64,000 nucleotides of DNA from Sphingomonas sp. OV641. Its GTDB lineage: Bacteria > Pseudomonadota > Alphaproteobacteria > Sphingomonadales > Sphingomonadaceae. Shown piece by piece: positions 59,173-64,000 of the stretch. Location of the stretch: positions 186,001-250,000 of the forward strand of contig NZ_FNZB01000001.1 in the NCBI RefSeq assembly GCF_900109205.1, given 5' to 3'. Position numbers and translations under genes: made by a program. Positions within the stretch are counted from its first letter, which is position 1. Each line of letters begins with the position of its first letter. The notes beneath the pieces were generated by a model. It was not told the DNA's origin, searched no databases, and worked only from the letters and a program-made list of their open reading frames with translations.

Positions 59173-61890
59173 ATGACGATAAATCTTTCGAACGGTCTCG
59201 TCGGGCTCAGCATGCTGACGGGCACGAACAGCTTCGACGTCTTTTCCTCCGTTTCAACGGAGAGTCGCGCGGTGCGCCAGGCGAAGGCGCTGTTCACCAC
59301 CGCTGCGACCATCCCGCCCTGGAAGGAGGCCGCGAGCAGCGCGCCGGTTTCGACGCAGGTGTCCGCGATCAAGCGGATGGCCAGCATCATCGACAAGCCG
59401 ACGATCGGTACCGATGCCCTTCCGCCGGACGTGGAAACGACGTTCACCGCGTACAAGGCGCTGGATCGCCTGAGGCTGCTGGCCGAAGCTGCCGCGGCCA
59501 AGACCACGTCCAGCGCCGAACGCGGCCAATTGCAATCGAGTTTCGGCAAAGGGCTGGCCGCGCTCCAGACCTATCTGGTCAGTGCGCCGTCGGAGAAGGT
59601 GAACCTGTCCTTTGCCAACCCGGCGCGACGGGCGGAGAGCGTTTCCACGATAGCGCCGGGATCGCTGAACCTGAGCGAGATTCCCGCCGTGGGCATCGTG
59701 GCGTCGCGTGACGCCGCCTTGCCGGGGCTGACCGGGAACGAGGTTTTCGAGATCCGCCTGAGCAGTGGCAGTACCGTGGACACTGTGTCGGTCGATCTTT
59801 CGGGCACGCAGCAGCCGCCGACGCTGGACAGCATGTTCAACGCCATCAACGCCGCCATCGCGGCCATTCCGCAACGGAACGCCGATGGCACGCTTTTGCT
59901 CGATCCGGATGGCGAGCCAGTGCCGCGCTGGGAGGTGAGCTTCGTTCCCGCCAAGACGGGCGAGCAATGGGGCTTTTCGATCAAGCGGTCGGGCTATGAA
60001 AAGGTGGAGATCGACCAAGTCGGCGCCAAGGATGCGCTGATGGTGGCGAGCGGACTTACCGCACTGGATGCGCCGGCCACCACCCGGATCATGCGCTTCG
60101 ACGATCCGGCCGGCGCCTCGCAGCGTCGTACATTATCCTCGATCGCAGCGCTGGATACCGGCGCGACGGCCGCTGCCAAGCTGACCGCAGTGGCGGGACG
60201 AACGGCAAGCCCGGTGCTGGCCACCACAAGCAGCAGCGCGATCGCCACCGACGCAAGTGGGTTCAGCTATGTCGTCGGGACCACTTCAGGCGACCTAGGA
60301 TCAAACCTGACAGCGAGCGAGGATCTGTTCCTCACCAAGCTGGACAGCGAAGGGCGCACCGTCTGGCAGCGCACGCTGGGTGCCGCCAGCGTGGCCTCGG
60401 GCGCGGCAGTGAGCATCGCTTCTAACGGAGACATCGTGGTCGCGGGCACGGTGACCGGCAATTTCGACGGCGCGACGAGCGATGGCGACATGCTGGTCGC
60501 GCGGTTTGACGCCAGTGGCGATGAGAAGTTTGCGAGCCTGGTGCGCACTCTGGGCAGCGACACGGCCAATACCGTCACCGTTGCGGAGGATGGCACCATC
60601 TTCGTCGGCGGGCGCACCTCGAGTGGCGGCGGAGACGCGTTCATCGCGCGGCTGGATGGCAACGGCAGGTTGCAGGAGCGGCGCACCATCGATTCCGGCG
60701 CGGCCGACACCGTCACCGGCCTGGCGATGGACGCAAATGGCGCGCTGCTGTCCCTGACCCGCGAGGGAGCCAGTGCCGTGGTGCGGCGGCTCGACGCCGG
60801 CGCCTTGTCGAACGATCTTGGCATGCTGACGCTCGGCTCGGCGGACGCACGTGCGCTTGCCGTGGATCCGGCGGGCAGCATCGCGATTGTTGGCGCAACA
60901 AGCGCAACCTTGACGGGCGAGCAAGTGAATGCGCGCGGTGAGGGCCGCGTTGGCTTCGTGATGCGCCTCTCCGCCGACCTGTCCGGCGCAAGCGTCAGCT
61001 ATGTCGCGACGGAGGGCGACGATCAGGTCGATAGCGTCGCCTTCATGAACGGCGCGATCTATGTTGGCGGGCGCACGACGGGCGGCTTGAACGGTGCACG
61101 GCAGGGCGCGGTGGACGGGTTCGTCAGCCGGATCGATGCGACAAGCGGCGCGCTTCTGTCCACCAGCCAGTTCGGTCAAGCAGCGCAGCGGACCGAACCC
61201 GTTCGGATCGCGGCGGCAGAGGGCGGCGCAAGCACGCTTGGCGCGCTTGGGCTCCGCCGCGGTACGCTGACGCCGGAAGATTCAACAAAGCTGGTTGCGC
61301 AGACCAGCCTGCGGGCGGGCGACGAATTCGCGATAAAGCTTCCCGGTGGCAGCGCACGCAAGGTCACGATCCGAGCCGACGACACGCTGGCTTCGCTGGC
61401 CGAGCGGGTCCGCTTGCTGACCGGATCGAAGGCGATCGTGATGTCGGCCAAGACCGACACCGGATACTCCCTTCGCATCGAGGCAAAGGCGGGTTCCTCC
61501 GTCGAGTTGATCGCCGGGAGCACGGGCAAGGACGCGCTGTCGAAGCTGGGCATCGAGCCGCAGCGGATCGCAACCCCTGCCGCCGTTCCGGCCAAGGCAC
61601 CCTCGGTACGTCCCGGCGGCAGCTATGGCCTAGACCTTGACGATGCGCTGAACCTTTCCACCGCCGCGGATGCCGCCGTCGCGCTGGATCGCATCAGGCA
61701 GGCGATCTCGATGAGCCAGACGGCCTATCGCTCGCTCTATTGGGATGATGGCAAGGCTGCGCTGGCCGACGGGGTGACCGGCAAGTCCGCAAGCTCCACC
61801 GCGCGCGAACAGTCCCAGCTGGCGCAATATCGCGCCGCGCTGACCCGCCTGTCTTCAAGTTCGTCCACCACCGGCTTTTCTGGATTTTGA
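59173..61890 (+). CDS. Large flagellar-locus protein with internal beta-propeller repeats (possibly FlaEY-like)
   Basis: 905 residues without a Sec signal peptide. A helical, Ala/Ser/Thr-rich N-terminal 150 residues precede a mixed domain. Residues about 350-700 hold roughly six propeller-like units, each with a GxxxVxGxT strand (FSYVVGTTSGDL, DIVVAGTVTGNF, TIFVGGRTSSGG, SIAIVGATSATL, AIYVGGRTTGG) and an F(L/I)xKLDxxG-type strand, the SBBP pattern. A flagellin-IN-like segment (TLASLAERVRLLTGSKAIVMSAKTDTGYSLRIEAK) and terminal helices follow. It may correspond to the FlaEY family of Caulobacter. It directly precedes flgB. Confidence 0.78.
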   Translation: MTINLSNGLVGLSMLTGTNSFDVFSSVSTESRAVRQAKALFTTAATIPPWKEAASSAPVSTQVSAIKRMASIIDKPTIGTDALPPDVETTFTAYKALDRLRLLAEAAAAKTTSSAERGQLQSSFGKGLAALQTYLVSAPSEKVNLSFANPARRAESVSTIAPGSLNLSEIPAVGIVASRDAALPGLTGNEVFEIRLSSGSTVDTVSVDLSGTQQPPTLDSMFNAINAAIAAIPQRNADGTLLLDPDGEPVPRWEVSFVPAKTGEQWGFSIKRSGYEKVEIDQVGAKDALMVASGLTALDAPATTRIMRFDDPAGASQRRTLSSIAALDTGATAAAKLTAVAGRTASPVLATTSSSAIATDASGFSYVVGTTSGDLGSNLTASEDLFLTKLDSEGRTVWQRTLGAASVASGAAVSIASNGDIVVAGTVTGNFDGATSDGDMLVARFDASGDEKFASLVRTLGSDTANTVTVAEDGTIFVGGRTSSGGGDAFIARLDGNGRLQERRTIDSGAADTVTGLAMDANGALLSLTREGASAVVRRLDAGALSNDLGMLTLGSADARALAVDPAGSIAIVGATSATLTGEQVNARGEGRVGFVMRLSADLSGASVSYVATEGDDQVDSVAFMNGAIYVGGRTTGGLNGARQGAVDGFVSRIDATSGALLSTSQFGQAAQRTEPVRIAAAEGGASTLGALGLRRGTLTPEDSTKLVAQTSLRAGDEFAIKLPGGSARKVTIRADDTLASLAERVRLLTGSKAIVMSAKTDTGYSLRIEAKAGSSVELIAGSTGKDALSKLGIEPQRIATPAAVPAKAPSVRPGGSYGLDLDDALNLSTAADAAVALDRIRQAISMSQTAYRSLYWDDGKAALADGVTGKSASSTAREQSQLAQYRAALTRLSSSSSTTGFSGF

Positions 61891-61892
61891 CC

Positions 61893-62315
61893 ATGTCCAA
61901 CACACCAGCCCTGATCGCCGGCATCGGGCGAGAGATGAAGCACCTCGCCGAGCGCCAGCGCGTCATTGCCCAGAATATCGCAAACAGCGAAACCCCAGGG
62001 TTCAAGGCGCGCGAGGTGGAGGCGCCGGATTTCGGCGCGCTGCTGCAGCAGACAGGCTGCAGTTCGGGGGTGCGGATCGGGCGGCCGACCGTTTCCATCA
62101 CCGGCGGCATGGCCGCGCTTGGCGCGCGTTCACCGGCCGGCAGTCATGTAATCATGGACAAGGATGTTAGCGAGACGAAGCCCGACGGGAACAACGTCAC
62201 GCTGGAGGACCAGCTGCTGAAGATGGGGCAGTTGCAGGCGGACTTTGCGGCGATGACCAATCTCTACCGCAAGCAGCAGGGGCTGTTGAAGGCGGCGCTG
62301 GGTAGGAGCGGCTGA
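61893..62315 (+). CDS. flgB: Proximal rod protein FlgB
   Basis: 140 residues. FlgB opening with REMKHLAERQRVIAQNIANSETPGFKAREVEAPDF and closing NNVTLEDQLLKMGQLQADFAAMTNLYRKQQGLLKAALG. It begins two bases after the preceding stop (TGA CC ATG). The usual partners flgC and fliE do not follow; nearly 600 bp of non-coding sequence does. Confidence 0.94.
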   Translation: MSNTPALIAGIGREMKHLAERQRVIAQNIANSETPGFKAREVEAPDFGALLQQTGCSSGVRIGRPTVSITGGMAALGARSPAGSHVIMDKDVSETKPDGNNVTLEDQLLKMGQLQADFAAMTNLYRKQQGLLKAALGRSG

Positions 62316-62905
62316 AGCGGCCTGCGTCTTTTGCGATGCGGCTGCATGAGGCGGAATGGCGGAGGCCTCCCGCGATGGAGGTCGTTCGCGCTTAACGGTT
62401 GAAGTTTCGGGCACTCGCTTGCGTCGGGGCGGGGTATATCTGGCCTCGAGTAAGGCTCGTAGGACAGAGCGGCTTTCGGTTCGCTCGAGCCTCTATTCTC
62501 GTTCGTACTGAGCTCGTCGAAGTACGTGCCAACCGGCGGTGTCGCCGGAGGCACGCCCTTCGACAGGCTCAGGGCGAACGGGTCAGGTGATCGTGAAGCG
62601 CTTTAGGCTCGCTCCAGCCCGATTGAGCAACCGCCGGGGCGCGGCTTGAAGGCAAGGGTCGTGAGTGCTGCGACTGGCACGCCCGTTCCCGGCGTCAAGC
62701 GCGAAGGTGCGAGGTCACCGGCATCACTGCTCCGCACGCTCAATGGCAAAGGTTTGCGGAACCGGCGATGCCGGGACACGCCCGGGATGACGATGAATTT
62801 CGCAGAGGTCTCGCCTCGGGGACGCATACTCAGGTCAGGTGGATCAAGCGCATCGGGCCGGTCACGCGTGCGCCTGTCCGTACGAGGGTATTTCCAAGTG
62901 TCGGT
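62316..62905. other. 590-bp non-coding region with repeat elements
   Basis: Between flgB (plus) and flgN (minus). It contains the cruciform at 62501-62579 and a second repeat-like stretch around 62766-62795 (a CCGGGAC...GCCCGGG inverted pair next to GATGACGATG). Short ORFs here match no gene. No terminator with T-tract was found for flgB. Confidence 0.6.
62501..62579. repeat. REP-like cruciform element
   Basis: Two 30-base imperfect inverted arms (62501-62530 and 62550-62579), each a GTTCG..CTGAGC..GTCGAAG..CGTGCC variant matching at 24 of 30 positions, around an inner CCGGCG/CGCCGG hairpin. I recognise this as the type of intergenic repeat common in sphingomonads and some other proteobacteria. 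Confidence 0.85.
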
Positions 62906-63328
62906 TCAGAGCCTGGTGTTGAGGGAGATCGGCGCCGGAAGATCCATGCCCAGCCAGCCGCCATGGGCGCCGTAGGTGGCCTTGCGCGTGCCCATCATGC
63001 GCTGGGCTTCCTGCGCAATCGCCGCCATCAGCTCGGTGGAAAGCTCGATCTGGCGTTCCAGCACGTCCGCGTTCACCATTGATGCATCGCGCAGCACGGC
63101 GACGGTGGCGGCGAGACGGCTGCGGTCCGTTTCCTCCAGCTGCTCCATCCAGTCCGCCCGTTCGCGGGCAAGCTGGGTAAGCCGCCGCTCCAGCGAGCCG
63201 ACCAGGCGGGTTTTTGCGGCGGCCATTTCGGACAGGTCCGGCACACGGCCGGGCGCAACGAGGCGATCCGATTCTTCTTCCATGATCGCCGTCAGCGACG
63301 ACATGTTGTCGAGCAGTTCTTCAATCAT
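62906..63328 (-). CDS. flgN: FlgN-like export chaperone
   Basis: 140 residues from the ATG at 63328, which overlaps the flgJ stop (ATGA); the longer open frame upstream is antisense noise within flgJ. Helical and charged: IEELLDNMSSLTAIMEEESDRLVAPGRVPDLSEMAAAKTRLVGSLERRLTQLARERADWMEQLEE, the pattern of FlgN, chaperone of FlgK and FlgL. Sequence is weakly conserved, so the call rests on pattern and place. Confidence 0.78.
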   Translation of the reverse strand: MIEELLDNMSSLTAIMEEESDRLVAPGRVPDLSEMAAAKTRLVGSLERRLTQLARERADWMEQLEETDRSRLAATVAVLRDASMVNADVLERQIELSTELMAAIAQEAQRMMGTRKATYGAHGGWLGMDLPAPISLNTRL

Positions 63329-63636
63329 TGGCTTCCTTCCTGCAATTTGATGATCTGCTCCAGCACCTTCGGGGCAAGGCCGATGCCACCCCGTTCGGCG
63401 ATGGCACCGCCCAGTTTCTCGGCAAGCACACCGCGGAACATCTGTTCGCCGTGCCCACCGCTGAATTCGCCCTGTTCGACGCTTTCGAACATCAACTGAG
63501 TCATTTGGCCGATGAACACGGCCTCGAAATCCTTTGCCGTCTTTTGCGCGGCAGCGCCGCCCACGCCTGACGGGCGCGGTGCCGGGGAGAGGGGGGACGG
63601 GGCGGGGGGCGGGGTGCTGATCCGGAGATCGTCCAT
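63325..63636 (-). CDS. flgJ: FlgJ rod-binding protein, muramidase domain absent
   Basis: 103 residues. Rod-binding motif AAAQKTAKDFEAVFIGQMTQLMFESVEQGEFSGGHGEQMFRGVLAEKLGGAIAERGGIGLAPKVLEQIIKLQEG. The enzymatic C-terminal domain of enterobacterial FlgJ is missing, as in many alphaproteobacteria. Start overlaps the flgI stop (TGATG) and its stop overlaps flgN. Confidence 0.92.
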   Translation of the reverse strand: MDDLRISTPPPAPSPLSPAPRPSGVGGAAAQKTAKDFEAVFIGQMTQLMFESVEQGEFSGGHGEQMFRGVLAEKLGGAIAERGGIGLAPKVLEQIIKLQEGSQ

Positions 63637-64000
63637 CACTGAACCTCGATCTCGGCCTGGAGCGCGCCCGCCGTCTTGATCGCCTGAAGGATGGTGATGA
63701 GATCACGCGGCGAGACGCCGAGCGCGTTCAGCCCGCTTACCAGCGACTGCAGCGAGGTGCCGCCGCCGACCATCGCCAGCGAGGCGCCGCCGCCATCGTC
63801 GACGGAAATCTGGGTGCGCGGGACGACGGTGGTCTCGCCATCCGACAGGGGTGCGGGCTGGGAGACGATTGGGCTTTCCGACACGCTGATCGTCAGCCCG
63901 CCCTGGGCGATCGCAACCGGGCTGACCCGCACGTCGGTGCCCATGACCACCGTTCCTGCCGCTTCGTTGATGACGATACGGGCGGGCTGATCGACCTCGA
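63636..64000 (-). CDS. flgI: Flagellar P-ring protein FlgI, C-terminal part (gene continues past the window)
   Basis: Last ~120 residues of FlgI: IVINEAAGTVVMGTDVRVSPVAIAQGGLTISVSESPIVSQPAPLSDGETTVVPRTQISVDDGG..LAMVGGGTSLQSLVSGLNALGVSPRDLITILQAIKTAGALQAEIEVQ, the typical end of P-ring protein. The 5' part and its promoter lie beyond position 64000. First visible gene of flgI-flgJ-flgN. Confidence 0.95.
   Translation of the reverse strand, partial: EVDQPARIVINEAAGTVVMGTDVRVSPVAIAQGGLTISVSESPIVSQPAPLSDGETTVVPRTQISVDDGGGASLAMVGGGTSLQSLVSGLNALGVSPRDLITILQAIKTAGALQAEIEVQ

Noticed and set aside
62603..62827. Minus-strand 74-codon open frame between flgB and flgN
   Set aside because: Translation of repeat-like intergenic sequence, with no start signal.
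1..64000. tRNA, rRNA, CRISPR, insertion sequences or prophage
   Set aside because: I looked for these by eye and found no cloverleaf, direct-repeat array, transposase or integrase; short RNA genes could be missed without a covariance search.

Overview
This looks like chromosomal DNA from an alphaproteobacterium, most likely a sphingomonad (Sphingomonas or a close relative). The reasons are high GC, very compact operons with ATGA/TGATG/GTGA start-stop overlaps, the alphaproteobacterial flagellar regulators FlbT and FlbD, a short D0/D1-only flagellin, many outer-membrane beta-barrel proteins, and a REP-like cruciform of a kind I associate with sphingomonads. I see no rRNA, tRNA, CRISPR array, integrase or transposase.

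Left part (1-30 kb), accessory and envelope functions. A type I sulfatase (37-1503) lies about 4 kb from a formylglycine-generating-type enzyme (5773-6750) that could activate it. Around them are a NarL-type response regulator, outer-membrane barrel proteins (2911, 4934, 8227, 9351), small membrane proteins of the DUF4239, DUF202 and DUF1622 types, and a coupled DUF2092/histidine-rich pair (10426-11804). Next come a BASS-type transporter, a class III CoA-transferase, a large HPII-type catalase, and a tightly overlapping four-gene operon (16467-19700). This operon encodes a GT2 glycosyltransferase, an acyl-CoA-dehydrogenase-like protein, a PIG-L deacetylase and a NodS-like methyltransferase. 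After it come a DUF389 protein, a BCCT transporter, a chemoreceptor, and a FixLJ-like two-component pair whose PAS domain has lost the proximal haem histidine.

Right part (29.7-64 kb), one large flagellar locus. Minus strand: fliC; flgF-flgG-flgA-flgH; a sigma-70-family factor; flbT-fliI-fliJ-muramidase; a small membrane protein plus a secreted repeat protein; fliK-flgD; fliG-fliH; fliF-fliN-flbD-flhA; flgI(partial)-flgJ-flgN. Plus strand: fliL-fliM-(DUF6468-like)-motE-like; flgE-flgK-flgL; a FliL-like small protein; a 905-residue beta-propeller protein followed by flgB. I do not see flgC, fliE, fliP/Q/R, flhB, motAB or fliD; they may lie outside the window.

The most interesting signal is regulatory. 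Eight intergenic sites share a TC(C/T)TATAAT (once TATGAT) element, seven at flagellar operon starts and one at the chemoreceptor. Three of the flagellar intergenic regions also hold a CGGCA-N5-TGCCG palindrome. I found no sigma-54 -24/-12 promoter in the regions I checked. The resident FlbD has a degraded AAA+ core (GAFPGA instead of GAFTGA, Walker B DE replaced by RN, second arginine finger changed to His). A divergent sigma-70-family factor sits inside the locus. Together these suggest a flagellar cascade run without sigma-54, with FlbD acting as a conventional DNA-binding regulator; this is inference. The second most interesting feature is the GT2/deacetylase/methyltransferase operon, which follows the logic of Nod-factor synthesis.
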